In this document: piece after piece, positions 26,984 to 37,222 of the stretch
Numbering within the stretch: the first letter of the stretch is position 1
Layout: each line of letters opens with the position of its first letter
NCBI GenBank assembly: GCA_945901045.1
Contig: CAMDKK010000033.1
Coordinates: 1-42,071 of the forward strand
Source of the DNA: Limnohabitans sp. Rim8
Lineage (GTDB): Bacteria > Pseudomonadota > Gammaproteobacteria > Burkholderiales > Burkholderiaceae_C
Direction: 5' to 3'
Length of the DNA: 42,071 bases
Translations under genes and position numbers: made by a program
Notes under the pieces: generated by a model
The model's input: only the letters and a program-made list of their open reading frames with translations
The model's database searches: none
Told to the model about the DNA's origin: nothing

Positions 26984-27619
26984 ATGAATCGAAAAAACTT
27001 TTTATCTCACTTGATGGGTGTCTTATGCACCTTATGCCTTGTAGCACCGACAGCGAGCTTGGCTGTCGATGAAGCGCCAGATGCGTTCATCAAACGCGTT
27101 GCTGTAGAGACGTTGGACGCAGTCAAGGCTGACAAGAGCCTCAAGGGCGGCGATGTCGGAAAAATCATGCAATTGGTGGACACCAAGCTCGTTCAGCATA
27201 TCAACTTTCGACGCATGACCGCTTTGGCAACTGGACCTAATTGGCGTAAAGCCACGCCTGAGCAACAAAAACGTTTGCAAGATGAGTTCAAGTTGCTTTT
27301 GGTCCGAACCTATTCGGGGGCACTGAGCCAAGTGAGTGATCAAACGATCGAGCTCAAGCCCATGCGGGGGGAAATAGACGAGAAAAACTTGATCATCAGG
27401 ACTGAAGTCAAAGGTCGTGGGGATCCTATTCAGTTGGATTACCGCCTTGAAAAAACACCTGGTGAGGGAGCAGGATGGATGATTTACGATTTGAATGTGA
27501 TGGGTATTTGGTTGATTGAAAATTACAAATCCCAATTTACAAAGGAAATCAGTACCGGTGGTATCGATGGGCTTATCAGCAGCCTGGCTGAGCGCAACAA
27601 GTCCACTGCCAAAAAATAA
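26984..27619 (+). CDS. mlaC: MlaC, periplasmic phospholipid shuttle
   Basis: This soluble periplasmic carrier moves phospholipids between MlaA at the outer membrane and MlaD at the inner membrane. The product is 211 residues with a signal peptide ending near SLAVDE (residue 27). Conserved Ttg2D/MlaC segments include INFRRMTALATGPNWRKATP, LLVRTYSGAL, and MIYDLNVMGIWLIENYKSQF. A 103-bp gap separates it from mlaA. A TATAGT at 26950-26955 could serve as a -10, but I find no convincing -35. mlaB starts 3 bp after its stop. Confidence 0.93.
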   Translation: MNRKNFLSHLMGVLCTLCLVAPTASLAVDEAPDAFIKRVAVETLDAVKADKSLKGGDVGKIMQLVDTKLVQHINFRRMTALATGPNWRKATPEQQKRLQDEFKLLLVRTYSGALSQVSDQTIELKPMRGEIDEKNLIIRTEVKGRGDPIQLDYRLEKTPGEGAGWMIYDLNVMGIWLIENYKSQFTKEISTGGIDGLISSLAERNKSTAKK

Positions 27620-27621
27620 TC

Positions 27622-27918
27622 ATGAAAGCCAAGGTGCATTTGCAATTGCCAATGGAGTTGACCCATGCGCATGCGCGGGATTGGCTTAAAAGTTTGATCA
27701 TTGCACTGCGCCAGGAAGGCGAGCGTCAAATCACGGTCGATGCGTCTCGTTTGACGCGTTTTGACTCTTCAGCGTTGGCCGTATTGCTGGCCTGCCGGCG
27801 TGAGGCCTTGTCTAATAACAAGACTTTTGTAGTCTCCCAGATGCCGGATCAATTGCGGCAACTGGCGCGCGTCTACGGTGTGTCTGACTTGCTGAAAAGC
27901 GCTAACGGCTTAGATTGA
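27622..27918 (+). CDS. mlaB: MlaB, STAS-domain subunit
   Basis: This is a small cytoplasmic STAS protein that binds MlaF and is needed for assembly and activity of the transporter. The product is 98 residues. The core motif DASRLTRFDSSALAVLLAC holds the conserved Ser pair of the STAS loop. It sits 3 bp after mlaC and completes the mlaF-E-D-A-C-B order. Confidence 0.87.
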   Translation: MKAKVHLQLPMELTHAHARDWLKSLIIALRQEGERQITVDASRLTRFDSSALAVLLACRREALSNNKTFVVSQMPDQLRQLARVYGVSDLLKSANGLD

Positions 27919-27970
27919 TTTTCGCGTTTTCTAAATCAGTGCCTGGCAGCACGTAAAATAGCCATTTTCC

Positions 27971-28888
27971 ATGCCTGCCCTATCTTTCCAATCCGTATCC
28001 AAAATCTACCCTGCCAAATCGCAGGGTGGGGCTTCATTGAAGGCGCTTGACTGCGTCAGTTTTGACATTGAAGAGGGCGAATTTTTTGGTTTGTTGGGCC
28101 CCAATGGTGCTGGTAAAACAACGCTGATCAGTATTTTGGCGGGTTTGTCACGTGCAAGCAGCGGTCGTGTGCTGGTGCATGGCCACGATGTTCAGACCGA
28201 CTACGGCCAAGCCCGCAGACTGCTGGGCGTTGTGCCTCAAGAACTCGTTTTTGACCCTTTTTTCTCGGTCCGTGAGGCCCTTCAAATCCAATCCGGTTAT
28301 TTTGGTGTCAAGCACAATTCTGATTGGATAGATGAGTTGCTGAGCAGTTTGGGCTTGACCGACAAAGCCAACGCCAACATGCGCCAACTCTCTGGCGGCA
28401 TGAAGCGGCGTGTTTTGGTCGCACAGGCCTTGGTTCACAAACCCCGGGTCATCGTATTGGACGAACCGACAGCAGGCGTGGACGTGGAGTTGCGCCAAAC
28501 ACTGTGGCAGTTCATTGCCAAATTGAACAAGCAGGGGCACACGGTCTTACTCACTACCCACTACCTTGAAGAAGCCGAGGCTTTATGCGGGCGTTTGGCT
28601 ATGCTCAAGCAGGGCAGTATCGTCGCATTGGAAACAACATCAGAATTGCTCAAGTCCGCTTCCAGCAATGTGTTGCGATTCAAAGTCGATGCTGAGCTTC
28701 CCACCGAACTGGCGGCCAAGGCCCGCATTACGGGCCGAATTGTGCAGTTTCCAGCGCAAAATGCGATTGAAATTGAGCAGTATCTGGCGGCAGTTCGGCA
28801 GGCTGGCTTGACGGCCGAGGATGTTGAAATCCGCAAAGCCGATCTAGAGGACGTGTTCTTGCAGGTGATGTCGGGAGCGGCAACATGA
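27971..28888 (+). CDS. ABC-2 type transporter, ATP-binding protein
   Basis: This is a 305-residue ATPase of the YadG/DrrA-like group. Walker A is GPNGAGKTT (about residues 44-52), the signature is LSGGMKRR, Walker B is VIVLDEPTAGVD, and the switch is TTHYLEEAE. A C-terminal regulatory region follows. It overlaps the permease gene by 4 bp, so the two form an exporter. The substrate is unknown. The conserved position after mla genes in Burkholderiales suggests an envelope role, but this is inference. A TAAAAT at 27954-27959 could be a -10. Confidence 0.88.
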   Translation: MPALSFQSVSKIYPAKSQGGASLKALDCVSFDIEEGEFFGLLGPNGAGKTTLISILAGLSRASSGRVLVHGHDVQTDYGQARRLLGVVPQELVFDPFFSVREALQIQSGYFGVKHNSDWIDELLSSLGLTDKANANMRQLSGGMKRRVLVAQALVHKPRVIVLDEPTAGVDVELRQTLWQFIAKLNKQGHTVLLTTHYLEEAEALCGRLAMLKQGSIVALETTSELLKSASSNVLRFKVDAELPTELAAKARITGRIVQFPAQNAIEIEQYLAAVRQAGLTAEDVEIRKADLEDVFLQVMSGAAT

Positions 28889-29640
28889 CCGGTTGGCAAA
28901 CACTGTTTTACAAAGAAATTCTTCGGTTCTCGAAGGTCGGCTTTCAAACCATTGCCGCGCCGGTCTTGACTGCTGTTCTTTACTTGTTGATTTTTGGGCA
29001 TGTCCTTGAAAACCATGTGAAAGTCTATGACAGCGTGCCTTACACCGCTTTTCTGGTCCCTGGCTTGGTGATGATGAGCGTTTTGCAAAACGCTTTTGCA
29101 AACAGTTCTTCCAGCCTGATTCAGAGCAAGATCATGGGCAATTTGGTGTTTGTGTTGCTTACACCTTTGTCTCATTGGAGTTGGTTTTTCGCTTATGTGG
29201 CCTCGTCCATGGCCCGCGGCTTGGCTGTTGGCCTGGGGGTATTTTTGGCAACAGGGTGGTTCACACCGTTGCATTACGTCGCGCCTCTTTGGATCATTGT
29301 GTTTGCGGTTTTAGGCGCTGCCTTGTTAGGGGCTCTCGGATTGGTGGCCGGTTTGTGGGCTGAAAAATTCGATCAATTGGCCGCCTTTCAAAACTTTGTC
29401 ATCATGCCCATGACTTTTTTGTCTGGTGTTTTTTACTCCATTCATTCCTTGCCAAGCTTCTGGCAGCAGCTCAGTCACTTGAACCCATTTTTCTACATGA
29501 TCGATGGTTTTCGATTTGGTTTTTTTGGCCAAAGCGATGTCTCGCCCTGGATCAGCTTGGCTGTCGTGGGTTCTGCGTTGCTGGTGGTGAGTGCGGCAAC
29601 TGTGAAACTGATTCAATCGGGCTACAAAATCCGTAGCTGA
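28885..29640 (+). CDS. ABC-2 type transporter, permease protein
   Basis: This is a 251-residue membrane partner of the preceding ATPase, in the YadH/NodJ-like family. It has six predicted helices. The ABC-2 signature region appears as FVIMPMTFLSGVFYSIHSLP, followed by LNPFFYMIDGFRFGFFG. A short N-terminal cytoplasmic helix (WQTLFYKEILRF) is the usual coupling element. A BolA-family gene starts 4 bp after its stop. Confidence 0.88.
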   Translation: MTGWQTLFYKEILRFSKVGFQTIAAPVLTAVLYLLIFGHVLENHVKVYDSVPYTAFLVPGLVMMSVLQNAFANSSSSLIQSKIMGNLVFVLLTPLSHWSWFFAYVASSMARGLAVGLGVFLATGWFTPLHYVAPLWIIVFAVLGAALLGALGLVAGLWAEKFDQLAAFQNFVIMPMTFLSGVFYSIHSLPSFWQQLSHLNPFFYMIDGFRFGFFGQSDVSPWISLAVVGSALLVVSAATVKLIQSGYKIRS

Positions 29641-29644
29641 ACTT

Positions 29645-29887
29645 ATGACTGCTGAACAACTTCAATCTTTTATTGCTTCCGGTTTGGTGTGTACGCACCT
29701 GAACGTCGAAGGTGACGGTCGCCACTGGAGCGCAGTGGTGGTCTCGGTCGAGTTTGAAGGTAAACGTCCTATTGCGCGTCACCAACGTGTCTACGCCACC
29801 TTGGGGGCGAAAATGCACACAGACGAGGTACACGCCCTGTCGATGAAAACCTACACGCCGGCCGAATGGGCCAGTGTGGCGAAATGA
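29645..29887 (+). CDS. BolA-family protein (IbaG-like)
   Basis: This is an 80-residue protein of the BolA fold. BolA-like proteins pair with monothiol glutaredoxins around a shared 2Fe-2S cluster and take part in iron and envelope stress control. HLNVEGDGRHWSAVVVS holds the His that usually ligates the cluster. RHQRVYATLG and MHTDEVHALSMKTYTPAEW match the IbaG branch. It lies 33 bp before murA; the ibaG-murA adjacency is also seen in enterobacteria. Confidence 0.88.
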   Translation: MTAEQLQSFIASGLVCTHLNVEGDGRHWSAVVVSVEFEGKRPIARHQRVYATLGAKMHTDEVHALSMKTYTPAEWASVAK

Positions 29888-29920
29888 TTCCCATGTGGTG
29901 ATCTCAATTCAAATTTCAAA

Positions 29921-31186
29921 ATGGACAAATTGAAAATTCGCGGAGGTCGGCAACTGCAGGGTGAGTTGACGATATCGGGTGCCAAAAATGCCACCTTGCC
30001 TGAGTTGTGCGCGGCTTTGCTGACCGAGCAATCGGTCACATTGCGCAATGTGCCGCGCCTGCAGGATGTGTCAACCATGCTCAAGCTGATTCGCAATATG
30101 GGCGTGGCATGTGAGCATGAGCAAGACGGCTCAGTTCGGGTCATGGCGGCGACGTTGAACAATCCAGTGGCCCCTTACGAGTTGGTCAAGACCATGCGAG
30201 CCTCGGTTCTGGCGCTGGGGCCCTTGTTGGCGCGTTTCGGTCATGCCAAGGTCTCCTTGCCGGGCGGTTGTGCCATCGGCTCACGCCCAGTGGACCAACA
30301 CATCAAAGGCATGCAGGCCATGGGAGCCGAGATCAAGGTCGAGCATGGGTACATGTTGGCGAAGTTGGCGCCCGGCCTCAAACGCCTGCGGGGCGCCCGT
30401 ATCACCACCGACATGGTGACGGTGACGGGTACCGAAAACTTTTTGATGGCCGCAAGCTTGGCTGACGGTGAAACGGTTTTAGAAAATGCGGCGCAAGAAC
30501 CTGAAATACCAGACTTGGCTGAAATGCTCATCCAAATGGGGGCCCAAATCGAGGGGCACGGCACCAGCAAAATTCGCATTCAGGGTGTTCAACGCTTGAA
30601 CGGTTGCATCCACCAAGTGGTGGCGGACCGCATCGAAGCAGGTACCTTTTTGTGTGCTGTTGCTGCAACCGGCGGAGACGTTGTTTTGAGACATGCCCGA
30701 GAAGACCATCTCGATGCGGTGATCGACAAACTGCGTGATGCGGGAGTCGTCATCGAGGTCGGTGACAATTTTTTACGCGTGCGTTCTCATGGCTCATTGA
30801 AAGCCCAGAGCTTTCGTACCACTGAGTACCCGGGTTTTCCGACCGATATGCAGGCCCAATTCATGGCTTTGAACTGTATTGCCAAAGGGCCGAGCAAAGT
30901 CACTGAAACCATTTTTGAAAACCGATTCATGCACGTCAATGAGTTGGTGCGTTTGGGTGCAAACATCCAGATTGACGGCAAAGTGGCTGTGATTCAGGGT
31001 GTGCAGCGTCTTTCTGGTGCGACAGTCATGGCCACAGATTTGCGCGCCTCCGCATCCTTGGTGATTGCAGGCTTGGTCGCCGAAGGCGAGACCACCGTGG
31101 AGAGGATCTACCACTTGGACCGGGGTTACGATCGCATGGAAGAAAAATTACGCAGCATCGGTGCGGATATTGAGCGTGTCAAGTGA
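29921..31186 (+). CDS. murA: UDP-N-acetylglucosamine 1-carboxyvinyltransferase
   Basis: This is the first committed enzyme of peptidoglycan synthesis, adding enolpyruvate from PEP to UDP-GlcNAc in the cytoplasm; it is the fosfomycin target. The product is 421 residues. The reactive loop [18 protein letters not shown] contains the catalytic Cys, so fosfomycin sensitivity is expected. [10 protein letters not shown] at the N-terminus and [11 protein letters not shown] at the C-terminus are conserved. hisG follows after 21 bp. Confidence 0.96.
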   Translation: MDKLKIRGGRQLQGELTISGAKNATLPELCAALLTEQSVTLRNVPRLQDVSTMLKLIRNMGVACEHEQDGSVRVMAATLNNPVAPYELVKTMRASVLALGPLLARFGHAKVSLPGGCAIGSRPVDQHIKGMQAMGAEIKVEHGYMLAKLAPGLKRLRGARITTDMVTVTGTENFLMAASLADGETVLENAAQEPEIPDLAEMLIQMGAQIEGHGTSKIRIQGVQRLNGCIHQVVADRIEAGTFLCAVAATGGDVVLRHAREDHLDAVIDKLRDAGVVIEVGDNFLRVRSHGSLKAQSFRTTEYPGFPTDMQAQFMALNCIAKGPSKVTETIFENRFMHVNELVRLGANIQIDGKVAVIQGVQRLSGATVMATDLRASASLVIAGLVAEGETTVERIYHLDRGYDRMEEKLRSIGADIERVK

Positions 31187-31207
31187 CGCGTTGTCGGGAG
31201 AATTGAT

Positions 31208-31849
31208 GTGATCACGCTTGCCCTGTCCAAAGGACGTATTTTTGATGAAACATTGCCCTTGCTGAAGGCGGCAGGGATCGAGGTGCTCGAAGACCCGGAG
31301 ACTTCTCGCAAATTAATTTTGACGACCAACCAAGCCCATGTGCGTGTGGTGCTGGTGCGCGCAACCGATGTACCTACGTATGTCGAATATGGCGGTGCTG
31401 ACATCGGTGTGACGGGTAAAGACACCTTGATTGAACACGGCGGAATGGGCTTGTACCAACCGCTCGATCTGAACATCGCCAAATGCCGCATGAGCGTTGC
31501 TGTGCGGGCTGACTTTGATTACGCCAGTGCGGTCCGTTCAGGCTCGCGCTTGAAAGTGGCCACCAAATTCACCAGCATTGCGCGCGAATTCTTTGCGCAA
31601 AAGGGTGTTCACGTCGATTTGATCAAACTCTACGGCAGCATGGAGTTGGCGCCATTGACTGGATTGGCTGACGCTATAGTGGATTTGGTGTCCACTGGCA
31701 CCACGCTCAAAGCCAATCATCTGATTGAGGTCGAGCGCATCATGGAGATCAGTTCACGGCTGGTGGTGAATCAGGCGGCGCTCAAGCTCAAGCAAAATGA
31801 AATTCGCGCCATCATTGATGCCTTCGCGGGTGCGGTGAAAAAGGACTGA
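31208..31849 (+). CDS. hisG: ATP phosphoribosyltransferase, short form
   Basis: This enzyme joins ATP and PRPP, the first step of histidine synthesis. The product is 213 residues, the HisG-S form without the C-terminal regulatory domain, which needs the HisZ partner for activity and feedback. No hisZ lies in this window. [16 protein letters not shown] and GTTLKANHL are typical. Start is GTG at 31208 with GGGAGAA upstream. It begins a tightly packed his operon. Confidence 0.95.
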   Translation: MITLALSKGRIFDETLPLLKAAGIEVLEDPETSRKLILTTNQAHVRVVLVRATDVPTYVEYGGADIGVTGKDTLIEHGGMGLYQPLDLNIAKCRMSVAVRADFDYASAVRSGSRLKVATKFTSIAREFFAQKGVHVDLIKLYGSMELAPLTGLADAIVDLVSTGTTLKANHLIEVERIMEISSRLVVNQAALKLKQNEIRAIIDAFAGAVKKD

Positions 31850-31854
31850 ACGCC

Positions 31855-33249
31855 ATGGGACTCCAGGCCAAACCTTTGCAATTGAACACGGCAGATGCCG
31901 ATTTTGAAGCGGCTTTAGCGTCCCGCCTGCATTGGTCTGCCGCCACCGACTCCGCCATCGAGCAGCGCGTGGCCGACATCCTGGCCGATGTACAAAAGCG
32001 CGGCGATGCGGCGGTGCTGGAGTACACCCAGCGGTTTGACGGCCTGCAAGCTGCCGACGTGAAGGCGCTGGAGATCACCCAAGCCGAGTTGCAAGCCGCT
32101 TTGGACAGCCTGCCCACTGCGCAGCGCGAAGCCCTGCAAGCTGCTGCAACCCGAGTCCGCCAGTACCACGAAGCGCAAAAGAAAGCGTCCGGCGAGAGCT
32201 GGTCTTACCGCGACGAAGATGGCACGCTACTCGGCCAAAAAGTCACGCCGCTCGATCGCGTGGGCATTTATGTGCCCGGTGGCAAAGCCGCTTACCCCTC
32301 TTCGGTGTTGATGAACGCCATCCCTGCGCATGTGGCGGGTGTGCGGGACATTATCATGGTGGTGCCCACGCCCGTGCGCGGCAGTGTGGCCACGGGCGGC
32401 TCTGGAGAGGCGGCCGCTTCCAGCCGGGGTGAGCGCAACGAACTCGTGTTGGCCGCCGCCTACGTGGCAGGCGTCAGTCGCGCCTTCACGATCGGTGGCG
32501 CACAGGCCATAGCGGCACTGGCCTACGGAACTGAGACAGTGCCCAAAGTTGACAAGATTACCGGACCCGGCAATGCCTATGTAGCCAGTGCCAAAAAACG
32601 CGTTTTTGGGACGGTGGGCATCGACATGATTGCCGGCCCAAGCGAGATTTTGGTCTTGGCGGATGGCACTACACCTGCCGACTGGGTGGCCATGGATTTG
32701 TTCAGTCAAGCCGAACACGACGAGTTGGCGCAAAGCATTTTGCTGTGCCCTGATGCAGCCTACATTGCGCAAGTTCAAGCGGCGATCGACCGCCTGCTGC
32801 CCGAGATGCCCAGGCGAGAGATCATCGCCAAATCGCTCAACGACCGGGGCGCTTTGATTTTGACCCGCAGCATGGAAGAGGCCTGCGCCATCAGTAACCG
32901 CATTGCGCCCGAGCACTTGGAGGTTTCAAGCCGCGACCCGCACCGTTGGGAGCCGCTGTTGCGCCATGCCGGAGCAATTTTTCTCGGTGCCTTCACCAGC
33001 GAATCGCTGGGCGACTATTGCGCGGGCCCGAACCATGTGCTGCCGACCAGCGGCACGGCGCGTTTCTCATCACCTTTGGGTGTGTACGACTTTCAAAAGC
33101 GATCGAGCTTGATTGAAGTCAGCGAGGCCGGCGCGCAAGCCTTGGGACTTATTGCCGCCGAGTTGGCCTACGGCGAAGGCCTGCAAGCCCATGCACGTGC
33201 TGCTGAATTGCGCCTTAATCCTGTGCCGCCTATGAGAGATACCCCATGA
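31855..33249 (+). CDS. hisD: histidinol dehydrogenase
   Basis: This zinc- and NAD-dependent enzyme oxidises L-histidinol to L-histidine in two steps. The product is 464 residues. Conserved parts are [51 protein letters not shown] and [14 protein letters not shown]. An extra Gly/Ser/Ala-rich stretch (about residues 173-193, [17 protein letters not shown]) interrupts the usual VVPTP-GERN-LVLAAA join and explains a length above the usual 430-440. Third-position GC is higher here than in hisG. It overlaps hisC by 4 bp. Confidence 0.95.
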   Translation: MGLQAKPLQLNTADADFEAALASRLHWSAATDSAIEQRVADILADVQKRGDAAVLEYTQRFDGLQAADVKALEITQAELQAALDSLPTAQREALQAAATRVRQYHEAQKKASGESWSYRDEDGTLLGQKVTPLDRVGIYVPGGKAAYPSSVLMNAIPAHVAGVRDIIMVVPTPVRGSVATGGSGEAAASSRGERNELVLAAAYVAGVSRAFTIGGAQAIAALAYGTETVPKVDKITGPGNAYVASAKKRVFGTVGIDMIAGPSEILVLADGTTPADWVAMDLFSQAEHDELAQSILLCPDAAYIAQVQAAIDRLLPEMPRREIIAKSLNDRGALILTRSMEEACAISNRIAPEHLEVSSRDPHRWEPLLRHAGAIFLGAFTSESLGDYCAGPNHVLPTSGTARFSSPLGVYDFQKRSSLIEVSEAGAQALGLIAAELAYGEGLQAHARAAELRLNPVPPMRDTP

Positions 33250-34328
33250 CCGTCAGTCCCCAAATCATGCGCAGAATTCGGCAAGACGTACAGTCCATGC
33301 ACGCCTACGCCATTCAAGATTCGGTCGGCATGGTCAAGCTCGATGCGATGGAGAATCCGTTTCGCTTGCCGCCTGCGTTGCAAAAAGCTTTGGGCGAACG
33401 CTTGGGAGCCTTGGCTCTGAACCGTTACCCCGATGGCCGCGTCAATGATCTGCGACGCGCACTCGCAGTCCATGCGGGCATGCCCGAAGGCTACGACATC
33501 ATGTTGGGCAATGGGTCAGATGAATTGATTTCTCTGCTTGCATTGGCTTGTGATGTCCCGGGGGCCTCTGTCTTGGCGCCTGTACCTGGTTTTGTGATGT
33601 ACGCCATGAGTGCACAACTCCAGGGCTTGGATTTTCATGGCGTGCCTTTGACCGTTGATTTTGAACTCGATGAAGCGGCCATGCTGGACGCCATTGCAGC
33701 GCACAAACCTTCCATCGTCTACCTCGCCTACCCCAATAATCCAACGGGTAATTTGTGGAACGATGAGAGCATTGAAAAGATCATCATTGCGCAAGGGGCG
33801 CAAGGTGGCCTGGTGGTTATGGACGAAGCCTACCAGCCCTTTGCCAGTCAAACTTATCTGAACCGCATGGTCAAGCACGCGCATGTGCTGTTGATGCGCA
33901 CCTTGAGCAAATTTGGCTTGGCCGGCGTGCGATTGGGTTACATGATGGGCCCTAAAGCCCTGATAGCCGAGATCGACAAAGTGCGCCCACCTTACAACAT
34001 CAGCGTGCTCAATTACGAGTGCGGTCTGTTTGCGTTGTCTCATGCGGATGTATTTGCCGATCAAGCCAAAGCGTTGCGCTGCCAGCGCGATGTATTGCAA
34101 CGCGCTTTGGCCGCTTTTCCTGGAGCGCAACCCTTTCCAAGTGAAGCCAATATGATTCTGGTGCGCGTTACAGACGCAGCCCAAACCTTTGACAAGCTCA
34201 AAGCCCAAGGGATTTTGGTTAAAAATGTGTCGAAATTACACCCCTTATTGAACAACTGTCTGCGCTTGACCGTAGGAACAGAATCAGAAAACAATCAACT
34301 TTTGCTGGCTTTGAAGGACGCACTATGA
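33246..34328 (+). CDS. hisC: histidinol-phosphate aminotransferase
   Basis: This PLP enzyme moves an amino group from glutamate to imidazole-acetol phosphate. The product is 360 residues of fold type [12 protein letters not shown] opens the domain, [11 protein letters not shown] binds the PLP phosphate, YPNNPTGN and MDEAYQPF follow, and the PLP lysine is in [15 protein letters not shown]. Both ends overlap neighbours by 4 bp (hisD and hisB). Confidence 0.94.
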   Translation: MTVSPQIMRRIRQDVQSMHAYAIQDSVGMVKLDAMENPFRLPPALQKALGERLGALALNRYPDGRVNDLRRALAVHAGMPEGYDIMLGNGSDELISLLALACDVPGASVLAPVPGFVMYAMSAQLQGLDFHGVPLTVDFELDEAAMLDAIAAHKPSIVYLAYPNNPTGNLWNDESIEKIIIAQGAQGGLVVMDEAYQPFASQTYLNRMVKHAHVLLMRTLSKFGLAGVRLGYMMGPKALIAEIDKVRPPYNISVLNYECGLFALSHADVFADQAKALRCQRDVLQRALAAFPGAQPFPSEANMILVRVTDAAQTFDKLKAQGILVKNVSKLHPLLNNCLRLTVGTESENNQLLLALKDAL

Positions 34329-34915
34329 CCCGCACCGCTGAAGTCACTCGCCAAACGGCCGAGACGAAGATCCGCGTCGCCCTGAACCTGGACGGCACCG
34401 GGCTGTCCAAGTTGGACACAGGCATTGGTTTTCTGGACCACATGCTCGACCAAATTGCCCGGCATGGATTGATAGATTTGGACATTGCCTGTGAAGGCGA
34501 TTTGCATATCGATGGTCACCACACTGTTGAAGACATCGGCATCACCTTGGGCCAAGCCGTTGCCCAAGCGGTGGGCGATAAAAAAGGGATTCGCCGTTAT
34601 GGCCATGCTTATGTCCCGCTTGACGAAGCATTGAGCCGAGTGGTGGTCGACTTTTCGGGCCGTCCCGGCCTTCAAATGGATGTGCATTTCACTTCGGGCA
34701 TGTTGGGTTCTTTGGACACGCAGTTGGTTTTTGAGTTTTTTCAGGGCTTTGTAAACCATGCCTTGGTGACCTTGCATATTGACAACCTGAAGGGGGTCAA
34801 TGCGCACCATCAGTGTGAAACTATTTTCAAGGCCTTTGCGCGTGCGGTGCGCATGGCGCTGGAGCTCGATCCGCGCTCGGCTGGTGTGATCCCCTCGACA
34901 AAGGGATCACTCTGA
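34325..34915 (+). CDS. hisB: imidazoleglycerol-phosphate dehydratase
   Basis: This manganese enzyme dehydrates imidazoleglycerol phosphate. The 196-residue product is the single-function form, without the fused histidinol-phosphatase domain of E. coli HisB. Metal-binding [28 protein letters not shown], and [22 protein letters not shown] are conserved. hisH starts 2 bp after the stop. Confidence 0.96.
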   Translation: MTRTAEVTRQTAETKIRVALNLDGTGLSKLDTGIGFLDHMLDQIARHGLIDLDIACEGDLHIDGHHTVEDIGITLGQAVAQAVGDKKGIRRYGHAYVPLDEALSRVVVDFSGRPGLQMDVHFTSGMLGSLDTQLVFEFFQGFVNHALVTLHIDNLKGVNAHHQCETIFKAFARAVRMALELDPRSAGVIPSTKGSL

Positions 34916-34917
34916 AG

Positions 34918-35574
34918 ATGAGCGTCAACCGCGTCGCTGTCGTCGACTATGGCATGGGCAACTTGCGCTCCGTGGCCCAGGCGGTGATCCATGCCGCCGC
35001 CAGCGTGGACCATGCCGAAGTCACGGTCACTTGCGACCCCCAAGTGGTGCGCAACGCACACCGGGTCGTACTGCCTGGCCAAGGCGCGATGCCGGACTGC
35101 ATGAGAGAATTGCGGGAATCGGGGTTGATGGAGGCCGTACTGGATGCCGCCCGCAGCAAACCCCTTTTTGGTGTGTGCGTGGGTATGCAAATGTTGCTTG
35201 ACCACAGTGCCGAGGGCAATACCCCAGGCTTGGGCCTGATTCCAGGCGATGTGATCAAGTTTGATTTAATCGGTCGCCTGCAGCCGGACGGCACGCGTTT
35301 TAAAGTGCCGCAAATGGGTTGGAACCAGGTGTGGCAAACACAAACTGTGCATCCCTTGTGGGCTGGCATCGAAGATGGAAATTGGTACTACTTCGTTCAC
35401 AGTTTTTATGCAAAGGTGGTAAACCCCTTGCACGCGGCGGGCGAAACCGATTACGGTGGGCACTTTGCATCGGCGCTGGCACGCGATAACATCTTTGCTA
35501 CCCAGTTTCATCCTGAAAAAAGCGCGGCCCAAGGCTTGGCCTTGTACCGCAATTTCCTCCACTGGCAGCCTTGA
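34918..35574 (+). CDS. hisH: imidazole glycerol phosphate synthase, glutaminase subunit
   Basis: This class I glutamine amidotransferase supplies ammonia to HisF. The product is 218 residues. [12 protein letters not shown] opens the chain, the nucleophile Cys is in [11 protein letters not shown], and the His/Glu pair is in [12 protein letters not shown]. It lies next to hisA and near its partner hisF in the same operon. Confidence 0.95.
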   Translation: MSVNRVAVVDYGMGNLRSVAQAVIHAAASVDHAEVTVTCDPQVVRNAHRVVLPGQGAMPDCMRELRESGLMEAVLDAARSKPLFGVCVGMQMLLDHSAEGNTPGLGLIPGDVIKFDLIGRLQPDGTRFKVPQMGWNQVWQTQTVHPLWAGIEDGNWYYFVHSFYAKVVNPLHAAGETDYGGHFASALARDNIFATQFHPEKSAAQGLALYRNFLHWQP

Positions 35575-35619
35575 GCATTTTGAAAGTTGCCGTTTCCATT
35601 TCACTGCATTGACATTGCC

Positions 35620-36360
35620 ATGATTCTCATCCCCGCTATTGACCTCAAAGATGGCCACTGTGTTCGCCTCAAGCAGGGCGATATGGACCAAGCCACCACC
35701 TTCGGTGAAGACCCTGCGGCCATGGCGCTAAGTTGGCTAGAAAAGGGTGCGCGTCGCTTGCATCTGGTGGATTTGAACGGCGCGTTTGCCGGCAAGCCAC
35801 AGAACTTTGCCGCCATCAAGTCCATCCTCAAGGCCGTGGGTGACGACATTCCGGTCCAGTTGGGTGGTGGCATCCGTGATCTGGACACGATTGAAAAGTA
35901 CATTGACAGCGGTTTGCGCTACGTCATCATCGGCACTGCAGCCGTCAAAAATCCTGGTTTTTTGCGCGATGCCTGTACCGCCTTTGGAGGCCACATCATC
36001 GTTGGCTTGGACGCCAAAGACGGCAAAGTCGCCACCGACGGTTGGAGCAAACTGACCGGTCACGAAGTGGTGGACTTGGCTAAAAAATTCCAAGACTGGG
36101 GCGTCGAATCCATCATCTATACCGACATCGGCCGTGACGGCATGCTCAGCGGCATCAACATTGAAGCGACCGTTAAATTGGCACAAGCCCTGACGATTCC
36201 AGTGATTGCTTCTGGGGGCTTGTCAAGCATGGCCGACATCGAGCAGCTGTGTGCCGTGGAAGAAGAGGGCGTTGAAGGCGTGATCTGCGGACGCGCTGTT
36301 TATTCAGGCGATCTGGATTTTGCCTTGGCACAAGCCCGCGCTGACGAACTCAATGGTTGA
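35620..36360 (+). CDS. hisA: ProFAR isomerase (HisA)
   Basis: HisA carries out the Amadori rearrangement of ProFAR to PRFAR. The product is a 246-residue TIM barrel. [15 protein letters not shown] holds the catalytic Asp of strand 1, VDLNGAFAG and [11 protein letters not shown] follow, and the second Asp lies in [11 protein letters not shown] chose the ATG at 35620, which gives the standard MILIPAIDL start. The next gene begins 8 bp before its stop. Confidence 0.95.
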   Translation: MILIPAIDLKDGHCVRLKQGDMDQATTFGEDPAAMALSWLEKGARRLHLVDLNGAFAGKPQNFAAIKSILKAVGDDIPVQLGGGIRDLDTIEKYIDSGLRYVIIGTAAVKNPGFLRDACTAFGGHIIVGLDAKDGKVATDGWSKLTGHEVVDLAKKFQDWGVESIIYTDIGRDGMLSGINIEATVKLAQALTIPVIASGGLSSMADIEQLCAVEEEGVEGVICGRAVYSGDLDFALAQARADELNG

Positions 36361-37207
36361 AACTTACCGGGGTTTGTCGACCCATATATTGACGCTGCCT
36401 TGTGGCGATGAACTGCGAGTGACTTTGCATGGTGCCCACGTGCTGTCGTGGGTGTCCCAAGGCCGCGAACGCCTGTACCTCAGCCCCGACAGTCTGATGG
36501 ACGGCCATGCCGCGATACGCGGTGGTGTACCGGTGTGTTTCCCGCAATTCAATCAACGCGGCACCTTGCCCAAGCATGGCTTTGCGCGCAATCTGCCTTG
36601 GGCGCTGAAGACGACCGCGTCCACGGCCGATGGCGTGAGCCTGACCCTGATGCTGTCAGACAGCCCGGCCACACGCGCGCATTGGCCACAAGCCTTTGAA
36701 GCGCAATTCACCATCGAGCTGACGCCGCGCAGTCTGATGATGACGCTGAAAGTCGTGAACCGCGATACCCACCCCTTGGAGATGACCGGTGCTTTGCACA
36801 GTTATCTGGCGGTGGACGATATTGCCCAAGTGGTTTTGCGCGGCTTGCAAGGTCAAGCCGAGTGGGACTCCTTGACCGATAGCCACGCCCAAGCTGCACC
36901 TGAATTGCGTTTTGACGGGGAGTTCGATCGCGTCTATGAGGCTACCGCACGGCCTTTGCTCTTGCAAGACGGCGCCAACCGTTTGCACATTGAACAAAGC
37001 CCAACCTGGCTCAACAGCGTGGTCTGGAACCCCGGTGCGGCGCTGAGCGCGCGCATGGCCGATATGCCAGACAACGGTTATCAGCACATGCTGTGCGTGG
37101 AAGCGGCGCAGGTGGATGCGCCGGTGAAAGTCTCGCCGCAAGCCACTTGGCAAGGCTGGCAACGCTTGACCGTTTTGCAAGGCCCCCGTCCGCAAGCGCT
37201 GACTTAA
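36353..37207 (+). CDS. D-hexose-6-phosphate mutarotase (YeaD-like aldose epimerase)
   Basis: This 284-residue cytoplasmic protein of the aldose 1-epimerase superfamily interconverts alpha and beta anomers of hexose 6-phosphates. Family segments are [36 protein letters not shown], and the catalytic His/Glu region ([12 protein letters not shown] and MLCVEAAQV). It has no known step in histidine synthesis, yet it is inserted between hisA and hisF with an 8-bp overlap on hisA. ATG at 36353 is chosen over an in-frame ATG at 36320 inside hisA. Confidence 0.88.
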   Translation: MVETYRGLSTHILTLPCGDELRVTLHGAHVLSWVSQGRERLYLSPDSLMDGHAAIRGGVPVCFPQFNQRGTLPKHGFARNLPWALKTTASTADGVSLTLMLSDSPATRAHWPQAFEAQFTIELTPRSLMMTLKVVNRDTHPLEMTGALHSYLAVDDIAQVVLRGLQGQAEWDSLTDSHAQAAPELRFDGEFDRVYEATARPLLLQDGANRLHIEQSPTWLNSVVWNPGAALSARMADMPDNGYQHMLCVEAAQVDAPVKVSPQATWQGWQRLTVLQGPRPQALT

Positions 37208-37222
37208 ATCACTGGATTTTAT

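Noticed and set aside
28561-29274. A 237-codon minus-strand open frame over the ABC exporter genes
   Set aside because: Covers the junction of two overlapping, well-recognised genes; His/Gln-rich shadow translation.
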